Assembly (NCBI RefSeq): GCF_001571325.1
Contig: NZ_BCTO01000009.1
Coordinates: 1 to 64,000, forward strand
DNA: 64,000 bases
DNA from: Delftia tsuruhatensis NBRC 16741
GTDB taxonomy: Bacteria > Pseudomonadota > Gammaproteobacteria > Burkholderiales > Burkholderiaceae_C
Reading direction: 5' to 3'
Below are positions 27,437 to 35,986 of the stretch, in pieces (the first letter of the stretch is position 1; the number at the start of each line of letters is the position of its first letter). The notes beneath the pieces were generated by a model that had not been told where the DNA came from, did not search any database, and saw only the letters and a list, made by a program, of their open reading frames with translations. The translations under genes and the position numbers were made by a program.

Positions 27437-27466
27437 ATTGTATGCACGGCAGGTGCTGCGTTGCAA
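27437..27466 (-). promoter_or_regulatory. Sigma-70-like promoter for the candidate RNA
   Basis: On the minus strand, TTGCAA (27466-27461) is followed after 18 bp by TACAAT (27442-27437), matching TTGACA and TATAAT at 4 and 5 of 6 positions. TTGCAA is its own reverse complement, so it could also be the -35 of a weak plus-strand promoter toward the OsmC gene (TGTAGT at 27484-27489, 17-bp spacer). Confidence 0.6.
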
Positions 27467-27526
27467 CAAAATCAGGGTTTTTGTGTAGTTGATGCAAAAT
27501 AGCAACAGTTTTTTGAGGACGCAACA

Positions 27527-27979
27527 ATGGAATGCACAGTGAGTTGGACAGGCGGCACGACCGGCATGCGCTCGGGCATGGGCTTCGTGGCGGAAACGGG
27601 CAGCGGCCATGTGGTCAATATGGACGGGGCGCCGGATGCGGCCAATCCTGCCAATGGAGGCCAGAACCAGGCACCCCGCCCCATGGAAATGCTGCTGGCA
27701 GGCGCAGGCGGCTGCACGGCCTACGACGTGGTGCTGATCCTCAAGCGCGGCAGGCACGCGGTCAAAGGCTGCAGCGTCAAGCTCACTTCGGAGCGCGCGG
27801 ACACCGACCCCAAGGTGTTCACCAAGATCCACATGCAGTTCACCGTCAGCGGCACCGGCCTGCCAGCGGGCGCGGTGGAGCGGGCCATTGCCATGAGCCA
27901 CGACAAATACTGCTCGGCCACCATCATGCTGGGCAAGACGGCCGAGATCACCACGGGGTTCGACATCGTCGAGGCCTGA
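27527..27979 (+). CDS. OsmC family peroxide-detoxifying protein
   Basis: A 150-residue OsmC/Ohr-fold protein, probably cytoplasmic and active on organic hydroperoxides. The redox cysteines are C63 (LLAGAGGCTAYD) and C129 (MSHDKYCSATIML), in the arrangement of the OsmC superfamily (YhfA-like branch). A GAGGA ribosome binding site lies 8 bp before the ATG, and a bidirectional-looking terminator follows at 28033. The exact substrate is not predictable. Confidence 0.87.
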   Translation: MECTVSWTGGTTGMRSGMGFVAETGSGHVVNMDGAPDAANPANGGQNQAPRPMEMLLAGAGGCTAYDVVLILKRGRHAVKGCSVKLTSERADTDPKVFTKIHMQFTVSGTGLPAGAVERAIAMSHDKYCSATIMLGKTAEITTGFDIVEA

Positions 27980-28032
27980 TGCGTCTGGGGGCTTGGGTCC
28001 GTGCCTCGGCAGGGACTCGCCAAGAATGAAGA

Positions 28033-28058
28033 AAGCGGGCCGGGCCCGCTTCTTTTTT
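28033..28058 (+). terminator. Terminator after the OsmC gene
   Basis: A 9-bp perfect inverted repeat (AAGCGGGCC around one G) is followed by TCTTTTTT. It ends the OsmC transcript and may also act on the convergent coq7 transcript. Confidence 0.8.
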
Positions 28059-28097
28059 GGCTGGATGCAGCTCCCGTCGTTTCAGAAGCTTCGGATC

Positions 28098-28715
28098 TCA
28101 GATGCGGTGAGCGGTCGTCGTCATGACCTTGGCGGCCAGGCGCATCAAGGCGCGGGCGGGGGGCGGCAATTCCAGGGCACCGGCTTCGCGCGCAGCGGCG
28201 GCATGGCGTTCCTCGTCATCCTTCATGCGGGCCACCACGGCCAGCGAAGGGCGGTCCTCCTCGGGCAGACGGGCCAGATGGGATTCCAGGTGGGCGGAAA
28301 CCTGCTCCTCGGTCTCCACCACGAAGCCCAGGCTGGCGGCGTCACTGATCTTGGCGGCCACCACGCCGATGGCGAATGCCCCAGCAAACCACAGCGGGTT
28401 CAGCAGGCTGGGCCGGTCGCCCAGGGCGTTGAGCCGGTCGCGGGTCCATGCCAGGTGGTCGGTCTCCTCGCGCGCCGCCTCCAGCAGGTGCTCGCGCAGC
28501 ACCATGTCGCGCGTCACCATGGCCTGGGCGTTGTACAGCGCCTGGGCGCAGACCTCTCCGACATGATTGACGCGCATCAAGGCGCCCGACAGTCGGCGCT
28601 GTGCCTCGGTCAGCTCACCCTCCGCGATGCCGGTGGCGGGCGAGCGCTCGGCCGCGGAAGGCTGTGCAAACAGGGTGCGAAGCGCCGCATCGGCGGCAGT
28701 CAGTATCTTGTCCAT
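28098..28715 (-). CDS. coq7: Ubiquinone biosynthesis di-iron hydroxylase Coq7
   Basis: A 205-residue 2-polyprenyl-3-methyl-6-methoxy-1,4-benzoquinone monooxygenase, the last hydroxylation in ubiquinone synthesis, peripheral to the inner membrane. Likely di-iron ligands are E54 (NHVGE), E84 and H87 (EETDH), E136 (VETEEQ), and E168 and H171 (DEERH), giving the two E-x-x-H motifs of the family. A hydrophobic patch (about 105-125) probably contacts the quinone in the membrane. The gene stands alone, diverging from the omp32 porin gene. Confidence 0.92.
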   Translation of the reverse strand: MDKILTAADAALRTLFAQPSAAERSPATGIAEGELTEAQRRLSGALMRVNHVGEVCAQALYNAQAMVTRDMVLREHLLEAAREETDHLAWTRDRLNALGDRPSLLNPLWFAGAFAIGVVAAKISDAASLGFVVETEEQVSAHLESHLARLPEEDRPSLAVVARMKDDEERHAAAAREAGALELPPPARALMRLAAKVMTTTAHRI

Positions 28716-29046
28716 GGGCGGTCCCTAGAGCGGAAAATCTTGGCAAATTCAGGGTCTGAACGGTACACCAGGACGACATGCCCTCTCTTTGTGCAAGCGC
28801 AACAAGGCCGGCGCGATGTTCGGGTTGTGCCTGATTGTGTTGGTCTGCAGGTTTGTTGCGGCAGTGCAACGAAAAACGGGGGTTCAAGCCCGTTTGTGGG
28901 TGAATTTCTTTGCATGGGCAGCGGCGGTCTGGTGCAATAGGCCCTAACTTCCCCACCAGGAGGTTGGCGCGGGAAACCGGTGGAGCCTCAGGCCAAGCCT
29001 CTCTTCCTCACGACCGGCGCCCTTCTAAACCTTGGAGTAACTCGTA
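28716..29046. promoter_or_regulatory. coq7-omp32 divergent intergenic region, 331 bp
   Basis: It holds no plausible gene. It contains a hairpin (AAACGGG, 8-nt loop, CCCGTTT at 28874-28895), a possible omp32 promoter at 28910-28938, and a leader of about 100 nt before omp32. The leader includes an internal CAGGAGG (28958-28964), well upstream of the real GGAGTAA ribosome binding site at 29032-29038. Confidence 0.5.
28910..28938 (+). promoter_or_regulatory. Possible omp32 promoter
   Basis: TTGCAT (28910-28915) and TGCAAT (28933-28938) are separated by 17 bp, giving a start near 28945 and a leader of about 100 nt. The -10 is imperfect, so this is a moderate call. Confidence 0.35.
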
Positions 29047-30102
29047 ATGAAAAAATCTCTGATTGCCCTGGCAGTGCTGGCTGCTTCCGGCGCCGCAATG
29101 GCTCAATCCTCCGTGACCCTGTTCGGTATCGTGGACACCAACGTTGCCTACGTGAACAAGGACGCAGCTGGCGACAGCCGTTATGGTCTGGGCACCAGCG
29201 GCGCTTCCACGAGCCGTCTGGGCCTGCGCGGCACGGAAGACCTGGGTGGTGGTCTGAAGGCTGGCTTCTGGCTGGAAGGCGAAATCTTCGGTGACGATGG
29301 CAACGCCAGCGGCTTCAACTTCAAGCGTCGTTCCACCGTGAGCCTGTCGGGCAACTTCGGTGAAGTGCGCCTGGGCCGTGACCAAGTTCCGACCTTCCAA
29401 AAGCTGACCTCCTACGACCTGTTCAGCGCCACCGGTATCGGCCAGTTCATGGGCTTCCGTAACTGGGCTGCTGGCCAAGGCGCCGACGACAACGGCATCC
29501 GCGCTAACAACCTGATCTCGTACTACACCCCCAACTTCGGCGGTTTCAACGCCGGCTTTGGCTACGCTTTCGACGAAAAGCAAACCATCGGTACTGCTGA
29601 CAGCGTCGGCCGTTACATCGGCGGTTACGTTGCATACGACAACGGCCCCCTGAGCGCCAGCCTGGGCGTTGCCCAGCAAAAGACTGCCGTTGGCGGCCTG
29701 GCTACCGACCGTGACGAAATCACCCTGGGTGCTTCGTACAACTTCGGCGTTGCCAAGCTGAGCGGCCTGCTGCAACAGACCAAGTTCAAGCGCGACATCG
29801 GCGGCGACATCAAGACCAACTCCTACATGCTGGGCGCTTCGGCTCCCGTGGGCGGCGTGGGCGAAGTCAAGCTGCAGTACGCTCTGTACGACCAGAAGGC
29901 CATCGACTCCAAGGCTCACCAGATCACTCTGGGCTACGTGCACAACCTGTCCAAGCGCACCTCTCTGTACGGCAACCTGGCATTCCTGAAGAACAAGGAT
30001 GCTTCGACCCTGGGCCTGCAAGCCAAGGGCGTGTACGCTGGTGGCGTGCAAGCTGGCGAAAGCCAGACTGGCGTGCAAGTCGGTATCCGCCACGCTTTCT
30101 AA
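29047..30102 (+). CDS. omp32: Anion-selective outer-membrane porin Omp32
   Basis: A 351-residue Gram-negative porin with a 19-residue signal peptide (MKKSLIALAVLAASGAAMA) and mature N-terminus QSSVTLFGIVD. It is expected to form a trimer of 16-stranded barrels, ending in the aromatic sorting signal (GIRHAF). The sequence matches what I recall of Delftia acidovorans Omp32, including arginines R38, R75 and R133 (mature numbering), which line its anion-selective constriction. Codon use is strongly biased, with many preferred codons, suggesting very high expression. A good ribosome binding site and a strong UUCG-loop terminator flank it. Confidence 0.95.
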   Translation: MKKSLIALAVLAASGAAMAQSSVTLFGIVDTNVAYVNKDAAGDSRYGLGTSGASTSRLGLRGTEDLGGGLKAGFWLEGEIFGDDGNASGFNFKRRSTVSLSGNFGEVRLGRDQVPTFQKLTSYDLFSATGIGQFMGFRNWAAGQGADDNGIRANNLISYYTPNFGGFNAGFGYAFDEKQTIGTADSVGRYIGGYVAYDNGPLSASLGVAQQKTAVGGLATDRDEITLGASYNFGVAKLSGLLQQTKFKRDIGGDIKTNSYMLGASAPVGGVGEVKLQYALYDQKAIDSKAHQITLGYVHNLSKRTSLYGNLAFLKNKDASTLGLQAKGVYAGGVQAGESQTGVQVGIRHAF

Positions 30103-30138
30103 TGAACGGCTGGCGTAAGCCAGTTGCCATTTGAAGCA

Positions 30139-30175
30139 AAAAAGAGCCAGTCTTCGGACTGGCTCTTTTGTTTTG
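30139..30175 (+). terminator. omp32 terminator with UUCG loop
   Basis: A 12-bp stem (AAAGAGCCAGTC/GACTGGCTCTTT) closed by a C(UUCG)G tetraloop is followed by a T-rich tract. Strong intrinsic terminator; the A-rich left flank also lets it work in reverse. Confidence 0.9.
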
Positions 30176-30284
30176 TGCTAGGGAAAGACCTGTGTTGTGC
30201 TTGTGCCAACGGTGACGAGGCGGGAAAAGCGTTTCTAGAATGAAATTTCCACCAACCAATCGTTAACAAGAGAGAGACAACACA

Positions 30285-31433
30285 ATGAATTCTTCATTCG
30301 TGAAAAAGAGCGTGGCACTGGCGGTGTTGGCAGCAACGGCACCCTTGGCAGCATTCGCCCAGCAAAGCAGCGTACAGCTGTACGGCATCGTCGATGCCGG
30401 CGTGCGCCACACCACCAATGAAGGCCCGACCAAGAGCGGCAAGACCCAGATGATCGGCGGCGGCATGTCGCAAAGCCGCTGGGGCATCAACATCACCGAG
30501 GACCTGGGCGGCGGTCTGGCAGCCATTGCCAACCTGGAAGCCCGTTTCCTCACCGACACCGGCGAGCAGGCTGCGGCAAGCTACTTCCAGCAATCCTGGG
30601 TGGGCCTGCGCAGCAAGAGCTTCGGCCAGATCACCCTGGGTCGCCAGTACAACATGCTGTTCGATCTGGTGACGTCCACCTATGCCTCCTTCCCGTATTC
30701 GCCGTACATGGAGGCCTACAAGCCTGAAATCGGCATGTCCATGGGCGCGCGCGCCAGCAACATGGTCAAGTACCTGGCCGAGTTCGGCCCCGTGCGCGGC
30801 GCATTGCAGTATTCGTTCGACGAGAACAACACCTTCGACAAGGTCGGCACTGGCGTGGTGCCCGGTGGCGCCATCAAGACGGCTGGCGGCTATCTGCGCT
30901 ACTCGCAAAGCGGCATTTCCGCAGGCGCCGGCTACCTGGGCACGACGCTGCCGGCCGGCACCAAGGTCGATGCCTATACCCTGGGCGGCTCCTACCGCGT
31001 GGGTCCCTGGTACGTCAACCTGGGCTACGGCCTGAACAAGCGCAAGGACGCATTCCCGGCGGCAACCGCAGGCGGTGGATTCGACCAGGCCATCCTCAAC
31101 TCCTTCTGGACGGGTTCGTCCAACGGCGGCTTCGTGGCCGGCGACGCCAACAAGCGCCAGATGTACAAGATGGGCTTCGGCTACCAGATCACGCCCCAGA
31201 TCAATGTGGGCGCGCATTACTACCATGCCAAGCAGTCGGGCTCGGGCACGGGCAATTTCAATGGCAAGGCAGACTTCCTGGTGGCGGTGCTCGACTACGC
31301 CTTCTCCAAGCGTACGGATGCCTATGTGGCCCTGGACCACACCAAGACCAGTGGCGGCTCGGGCGTGATGCTCGACGCCAATGGCGCCACCAAGCGCACG
31401 GGCTTCACCGTCGGCCTGCGCCATCGCTTCTGA
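30285..31433 (+). CDS. Second general porin
   Basis: A 382-residue porin of the same family as the upstream Omp32 but clearly divergent. It has a signal peptide (about 1-25, ending in LAAFA) and a mature start near QQSSVQLYGIVDAGV. Typical strand motifs follow (NITEDLGGGLAAIANLEARF, SWVGLRSKSFGQITLGRQY), and it ends in GLRHRF. Selectivity cannot be read directly. It has its own 5' region (TAGAAT -10-like at 30236-30241) and terminator, so it is not simply the second gene of an omp32 operon. Confidence 0.92.
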   Translation: MNSSFVKKSVALAVLAATAPLAAFAQQSSVQLYGIVDAGVRHTTNEGPTKSGKTQMIGGGMSQSRWGINITEDLGGGLAAIANLEARFLTDTGEQAAASYFQQSWVGLRSKSFGQITLGRQYNMLFDLVTSTYASFPYSPYMEAYKPEIGMSMGARASNMVKYLAEFGPVRGALQYSFDENNTFDKVGTGVVPGGAIKTAGGYLRYSQSGISAGAGYLGTTLPAGTKVDAYTLGGSYRVGPWYVNLGYGLNKRKDAFPAATAGGGFDQAILNSFWTGSSNGGFVAGDANKRQMYKMGFGYQITPQINVGAHYYHAKQSGSGTGNFNGKADFLVAVLDYAFSKRTDAYVALDHTKTSGGSGVMLDANGATKRTGFTVGLRHRF

Positions 31434-31455
31434 GCGCGCGGCGTTTGCGCAACGG

Positions 31456-31480
31456 ATGGCCTCCTTCGGGAGGCCTTTTT
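31456..31480 (+). terminator. Terminator after the second porin
   Basis: A 7-bp stem GGCCTCC/GGAGGCC with a UUCG loop is followed by TTTTTG. Strong intrinsic terminator. Confidence 0.88.
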
Positions 31481-31567
31481 GTTTCCTGTCGAAGGGCTGA
31501 CGGTGGGCGGGCGCGATTTCCTGCGTTAAGGTAATGCGCAGGCCAATGAAGCGAAAGAACCAAGGCG

Positions 31568-32794
31568 ATGGAAGCCACTCGATACAAGGCAGGCGGTCGG
31601 GTCTTTGCCCAGATCGCCCAGTACCACCCCGAGCTGACGGCGCTGCGCCGCGAGCTGCATGCGCATCCTGAGCTGGGGTTCGAGGAGCGCTTCACGGCTG
31701 CGCGCGTCAAGGAGGCCTTGCGGCAATGCGGCGTGGACGAGATCCACGAAGGCCTGGGCACCACGGGCCTGGTGGCCGTGATCCGTGGCCAGGGGCATAG
31801 CTCGGGAGCGATGGTGGGCCTGCGTGCCGACATGGATGCACTGCCCATGGTCGAGCACAACGAATTTCCCTGGAAATCGGGCAAGCAGGGGCTGATGCAC
31901 GGCTGCGGGCATGATGGCCATACGGCCATGCTGGTGGGCGCCGCCCGCTACCTGGCTGCGACACGGCGTTTCGACGGCTCGGCCGTGCTGGTCTTTCAGC
32001 CTGCCGAGGAAGGGCGCGGCGGCGCGCGGGCCATGATTGCCGATGGTCTTTTCGACCGCTTTCCCATGCAGTCCGTGTACGCCATGCACAACTGGCCCGC
32101 CATGCGCGCCGGCACCGTCGGTATCAACATGGGCGCGATGATGGCGGCGGCCGACCGCATCACCATCGAGATCACGGGGCGCGGCGGCCACGGCGCCCAT
32201 CCCTACCAGACGGTGGACGTGGTGCTGGCGGCCGCGCACATCACCACGGCGGTGCAGAGCATCGTCTCGCGCAATGTGCGCGCCATCGACAGCGCCGTCA
32301 TCAGCCTGTGCGCCGTGCAGGCCGGGGACCTGGGCGCCTTCAGCGTGATGCCGGGCACGGCAACGCTGGTGGGAACCGTGCGGACCTTCGATCCCGCCGT
32401 GCAAGACCGTGTCGAGCAGCGCCTGCAGGAGTTGTGCAGCGCGGTGGCGCTGGGGCTGGGTGCCACGGCCAAGGTCAACTACGAGCGCATCTATCCCGCC
32501 ACCATCAACTCCCCCACGGAGGCCGCCTTTGCGGCCGACGTGGCCCAGGCGCTGGTGGGCGTGGAGAACCTGGACCGGCAGCTGGAGCCCAGCATGGGCG
32601 CGGAGGATTTTTCCTTCATGCTGCAGCACAAACCCGGCGCCTACCTGCGCCTGGGGCAATCCACGGGCGCCCAGCCCGGGGTGCCGCTGCACAGCAGCCG
32701 GTATGACTTCAACGACGAGGTGCTGCCGCTGGGCGCTGCCCTGCACGCCAGCTTGATCGAGCAGGCCATGCCGCTGCCTTCGCAGGACGTATAG
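31568..32794 (+). CDS. M20 family amidohydrolase (HipO/AbgB-like)
   Basis: A 408-residue zinc/manganese-dependent amidohydrolase of the M20D group, which includes hippurate and N-acyl-amino-acid hydrolases. Metal-binding features include LRADMDALPM, HGCGHDGHTAML, the catalytic glutamates in QPAEEGRGG and a histidine in AMHNWP. A dimerisation domain lies in the middle (ITGRGGHGAHPYQTVD), with a late ligand in GAEDFSFML. There is no signal peptide, so it is probably cytoplasmic. It stands alone and converges with the TetR gene 15 bp away. The substrate is unknown. Confidence 0.88.
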   Translation: MEATRYKAGGRVFAQIAQYHPELTALRRELHAHPELGFEERFTAARVKEALRQCGVDEIHEGLGTTGLVAVIRGQGHSSGAMVGLRADMDALPMVEHNEFPWKSGKQGLMHGCGHDGHTAMLVGAARYLAATRRFDGSAVLVFQPAEEGRGGARAMIADGLFDRFPMQSVYAMHNWPAMRAGTVGINMGAMMAAADRITIEITGRGGHGAHPYQTVDVVLAAAHITTAVQSIVSRNVRAIDSAVISLCAVQAGDLGAFSVMPGTATLVGTVRTFDPAVQDRVEQRLQELCSAVALGLGATAKVNYERIYPATINSPTEAAFAADVAQALVGVENLDRQLEPSMGAEDFSFMLQHKPGAYLRLGQSTGAQPGVPLHSSRYDFNDEVLPLGAALHASLIEQAMPLPSQDV

Positions 32795-32809
32795 CGCAGG
32801 CGGAGCCGG

Positions 32810-33412
32810 TCAGCGGGGCTGTCCCTCGGTCGCAAGAAGGTGGGCCTTTACCGTTTCCAGGATCTCGTCGGACAAGGCTGGATTGGCGGCGACCGTGGCA
32901 CGTGCCAGGACCAGGGCGCCCACCATGCTGCTGAGCATGGCCATGGCCTGGGCGCGCTGTGCGGCATCGGGTGCCTGATCGTCGCCAAGTGTGCCGATCA
33001 CGCGCGCAAACCTGCCGATGTTGCGTTCCACCCCTTCGGCGAACACCGCTGAAAGATCACCACCTGCCCGAGCCACGTCCACGGCCAGCGCCGCAGCGGG
33101 GCAGCCCTCGCCGGGGCTGTCGCGGTGCTGCGGCGACAGATAGGACTGCACGCGCGCGGCAAGGCTGCCGGCCTGTTCACCCTGCAGGCCGTCCAGCGGC
33201 GCGATGGACCAGTCGAAGGCGCGTGCGCAGGCTTCGCGCACCAGCGCGTCCTTGGATTCGAAGTGGCGATAGAGCCCGCCGTGGGTGAGTCCCGCGCCGC
33301 GCGTCACCTCGGCCACGCCGACGCCGTCCAGCCCGTGCTCGCGGTACAGCCGCGCAGCGGCTTCGAGGATGTCCTGCCGGTTCTGCGCGGCCTGGGCTTT
33401 CGTGACTTTCAT
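32810..33412 (-). CDS. TetR/AcrR family transcriptional repressor
   Basis: A 200-residue regulator with a TetR helix-turn-helix (about 10-57: RQDILEAAARLYREHGLDGV, VAEVTRGAGLTHGGLYRHFE). The C-terminal domain resembles the TetR_C group often found near fatty-acid or xenobiotic genes. The ATG at 33412 is preferred; a GTG two codons earlier is possible. It diverges from a FabF-like ketosynthase, and a perfect 9-bp-arm palindrome lies 40 bp before its start, a likely operator. Confidence 0.88.
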   Translation of the reverse strand: MKVTKAQAAQNRQDILEAAARLYREHGLDGVGVAEVTRGAGLTHGGLYRHFESKDALVREACARAFDWSIAPLDGLQGEQAGSLAARVQSYLSPQHRDSPGEGCPAAALAVDVARAGGDLSAVFAEGVERNIGRFARVIGTLGDDQAPDAAQRAQAMAMLSSMVGALVLARATVAANPALSDEILETVKAHLLATEGQPR

Positions 33413-33451
33413 GTGCACTGTCCAATGATTATGGTTGTCATCAAAATGCGT

Positions 33452-33475
33452 TTATGATGACGGCCATCATCATAA
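33452..33475. promoter_or_regulatory. Palindromic operator for the TetR regulator
   Basis: TTATGATGA, 6-bp spacer, TCATCATAA: a perfect 24-bp palindrome in the TetR-fabF divergent gap. A looser related pattern (TGATTATGGTTGTCATCA, 33425-33442) lies next to it. Size and position fit a TetR dimer site. Confidence 0.65.
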
Positions 33476-33617
33476 GTCCGTGCCTGCAGGCAATGCTCAC
33501 CATCTGCGGCAGGGGCTGTGCACTCTACAGGGAAGAACCGATGAACGCCTCTTCAATCCCGAGCAGCCTGTGCCCCGTGCGCGCTGCAGTCTCTGCATGG
33601 TCCATCAGGGAGCGTTC

Positions 33618-34904
33618 ATGAGCACGGGTCCTCTCGCACGCCGCGTGGTCATCACGGGCATGGGCATGGTTTCGCCGCTGGGGCGGGGCACTGAACTGGC
33701 CTGGCGCCGGCTGCTGTCCGGCGCATCGGGCCTGAGCCGGCTGCCCGAGGATCTGGCGCCCGATGTGCCGGGCCAGGTGGCAGGCCAGGTGCCCGACCTG
33801 GCCCGCGACCCGGAAGGCGGCTGGGACATCGATGCCGTGGTCTCGCCCAAGGACCAGCGCAAGATGGACCGCTTCATCCCGCTGGCGCTGGACGCTTCGG
33901 ACCAGGCGCTGGCCCAGGCCGGCTGGCAGCCGGCCAGCGAGGACGAGCGCACGCGCACGGCCTGCATCATTGGCTCGGGCATCGGCGGCTTTGGCGCCAT
34001 TGCCCAGGCCGTGCGCACCACGGACAGCCGGGGGGTGTCGCGCCTGTCGCCATTCACCGTGCCGTCTTTCCTGGTCAATCTCGCGGCCGGGCATGTGTCG
34101 ATACGCCATGGGCTCAAGGGCCCGCTGGGTGCGCCGGTCACTGCCTGCGCAGCCAGCGTGCAGGCCCTGGGCGACGGCCTGCGCATGATCCGTTCGGGCG
34201 AGGCCGACGTGGCGCTGTGCGGCGGCACCGAGGCAGCCATCGACCGCGTGAGCCTGGGCGCATTCGCGGCGGCCAAGGCCCTTTCCACGGGATACAACGA
34301 CAGGCCCGAGGAGGCCTCGCGCCCCTTCGACACAGGCCGCGACGGCTTTGTCATGGGCGAGGGCGCGGGCGCCCTGGTGCTGGAGGGGCTGGACCACGCC
34401 CTGGCGCGCGGCGCCGTGCCGCTGGCCGAAGTGGTGGGCTACGGCACCAGTGCCGATGCCTATCACATCACCTCGGGCCCGGAAGATGGCGACGGCGCGC
34501 GCCGCAGCATGGCGCAGGCGCTGGCCATGGCCGGGCTGTCGCCGGATCAGCTGCAGTACCTCAATGCCCACGCCACCTCCACGCCCGTGGGCGACCGCGG
34601 CGAGCTGGCGGCCATGCGCTCCCTGTTTGGCGAGGGCAGCGGCGTGGCGATCAGCTCCACCAAGTCGGCCACGGGCCATCTGCTGGGCGCGGCGGGCGCG
34701 GTGGCGGCCATCTTCACGGTGCTGGCGCTGCGCGACCAGATGGCGCCGGCCACGCGCAATCTCCTGGAGCCTGATCCCCTGGCCCAGGGGCTGGACCTGA
34801 TCGCCGGCGCGGCAAGGCCCTGGGCCATGGAGCATGCCCTGGTCAACGGTTTCGGCTTTGGTGGCGTCAACGCCTCGCTGGTGCTCAGGCGCTGGCAGGG
34901 CTGA
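33618..34904 (+). CDS. FabF-like beta-ketoacyl-ACP synthase II
   Basis: A 428-residue condensing enzyme that extends acyl-ACP with malonyl-ACP. The catalytic triad is intact: C177 (VTACAAS), H318 (NAHATSTPVGD) and H354 (STKSATGHLLGAAGA). GGTEAAIDRVSLGAFAAAKA and NGFGFGGVNASLV are family landmarks. It starts at 33618 after GGGAG; an in-frame ATG at 33597 is less well placed. It stands apart from any fab cluster and diverges from a TetR regulator, so it is probably a conditionally expressed paralogue rather than the housekeeping FabF. Confidence 0.87.
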   Translation: MSTGPLARRVVITGMGMVSPLGRGTELAWRRLLSGASGLSRLPEDLAPDVPGQVAGQVPDLARDPEGGWDIDAVVSPKDQRKMDRFIPLALDASDQALAQAGWQPASEDERTRTACIIGSGIGGFGAIAQAVRTTDSRGVSRLSPFTVPSFLVNLAAGHVSIRHGLKGPLGAPVTACAASVQALGDGLRMIRSGEADVALCGGTEAAIDRVSLGAFAAAKALSTGYNDRPEEASRPFDTGRDGFVMGEGAGALVLEGLDHALARGAVPLAEVVGYGTSADAYHITSGPEDGDGARRSMAQALAMAGLSPDQLQYLNAHATSTPVGDRGELAAMRSLFGEGSGVAISSTKSATGHLLGAAGAVAAIFTVLALRDQMAPATRNLLEPDPLAQGLDLIAGAARPWAMEHALVNGFGFGGVNASLVLRRWQG

Positions 34905-34932
34905 ACGAGGCGGGTGGGCCTGGGGGCCGGTG

Positions 34933-35778
34933 CTACGTGTAGCGCTTGGCCCGCAGGTTGTTCTTCATCTGCTCCAGCGCAGGCTGCAGGGCCGGGCCGA
35001 TGCGCAGCGCCACGCAGGTGGCCAGCACGTCAATGACCAGCAGGTGCAGCAGGCGCGACACCATGGGGCTGTAGCGGTCGTAGCCCTCGGGATGGTCGGC
35101 GGCCAGATGGATGTGGCAGGCCGAGGCCAGGGGCGAGCCGCTGGCGGTGATGGCAATCGTGGTGGCGCCGTTCTTGCGCGCGATGTCGGCCGCGTCCATC
35201 AGGTCGCGCGTGCGGCCCGAGTTGGAGATGATCACCGCGCAGTCGCCGGGCCCCAGCAGGGTGGCGCTCATCACCTGCATGTGGCCGTCGCTGGTGGCCA
35301 GGCTGGTCACGCCCAGGCGAAAGAACTTGTGCTGTGCATCCTGCGCCACGATGCCCGAATTGCCTGCGCCGTAGAACTCGATGCGCCGCCCCGTCTGCCA
35401 GGTCGAGGCGATGGCCTGCGCCGCCTGCTCTATGGCCGTGGTGCTGGCGGCATTGCGGTATTGCAGGAAGGCGGCCACGGCGTTGTCCACCACCTTGACC
35501 ATCACGTCGCTGGTCTTGTCGTCGGTGTCCACGCTGCGGTGGATGAAGGGCACGCCCTCGCTGACGCTGCCGGCCAGCTTGAGCTTGAAGTCGGCCAGGC
35601 CGTCGTAGCCCATGCTGCGGCAAAAGCGCACCACCGTCGGCTTGCTGACGTGGGCACGCTCGGCCAGTTCGCGCACCGGCTGCCGTGCGAAGGCCCGTGG
35701 ATCGGCCAGCACCAGGCGGGCCACGCGTTGTTCGGCGGGAGCAAGCGAGGGCAGCGAGGCGGTGATGCGGTCCAGCAT
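34933..35778 (-). CDS. hexR: HexR-type RpiR family regulator
   Basis: A 281-residue regulator with an N-terminal RpiR-type helix-turn-helix (about 1-75: VRELAERAHVSKPTVVRFCRSMGYDGLADFK). A SIS sugar-phosphate-binding domain follows (about 125-255: RIEFYGAGNSGIVAQDAQHKF, VIISNSGRTRDLMD). In pseudomonads HexR senses 2-keto-3-deoxy-6-phosphogluconate and controls central carbon genes. Here it diverges from tal-pgi, supporting that role. No clear copy of the known HexR box was found in the gap. Confidence 0.85.
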   Translation of the reverse strand: MLDRITASLPSLAPAEQRVARLVLADPRAFARQPVRELAERAHVSKPTVVRFCRSMGYDGLADFKLKLAGSVSEGVPFIHRSVDTDDKTSDVMVKVVDNAVAAFLQYRNAASTTAIEQAAQAIASTWQTGRRIEFYGAGNSGIVAQDAQHKFFRLGVTSLATSDGHMQVMSATLLGPGDCAVIISNSGRTRDLMDAADIARKNGATTIAITASGSPLASACHIHLAADHPEGYDRYSPMVSRLLHLLVIDVLATCVALRIGPALQPALEQMKNNLRAKRYT

Positions 35779-35986
35779 TAGGCGGTGGGCGTTGTTCTAT
35801 GGGTAAAGGGAAGCGGTTGCCGCAAGGCAGGTCCAGCGCGCATTTTGCATGAGCGGCAGCCTTCGCTTACTTTCCTGACGCCAATGCAAACCATGCGCGC
35901 GCATACACTCGGAGGATTTGCCGGTACAACCGCACCGCCCTGGTGCGATGCCGCCCCTCGCCAGGCTCCCGCCCAAAGGATGTTCC

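Noticed and set aside
35779..35986. A HexR operator between hexR and tal
   Set aside because: I looked for the TGTARTWWWACWACA-like box known from pseudomonads and found no acceptable match.
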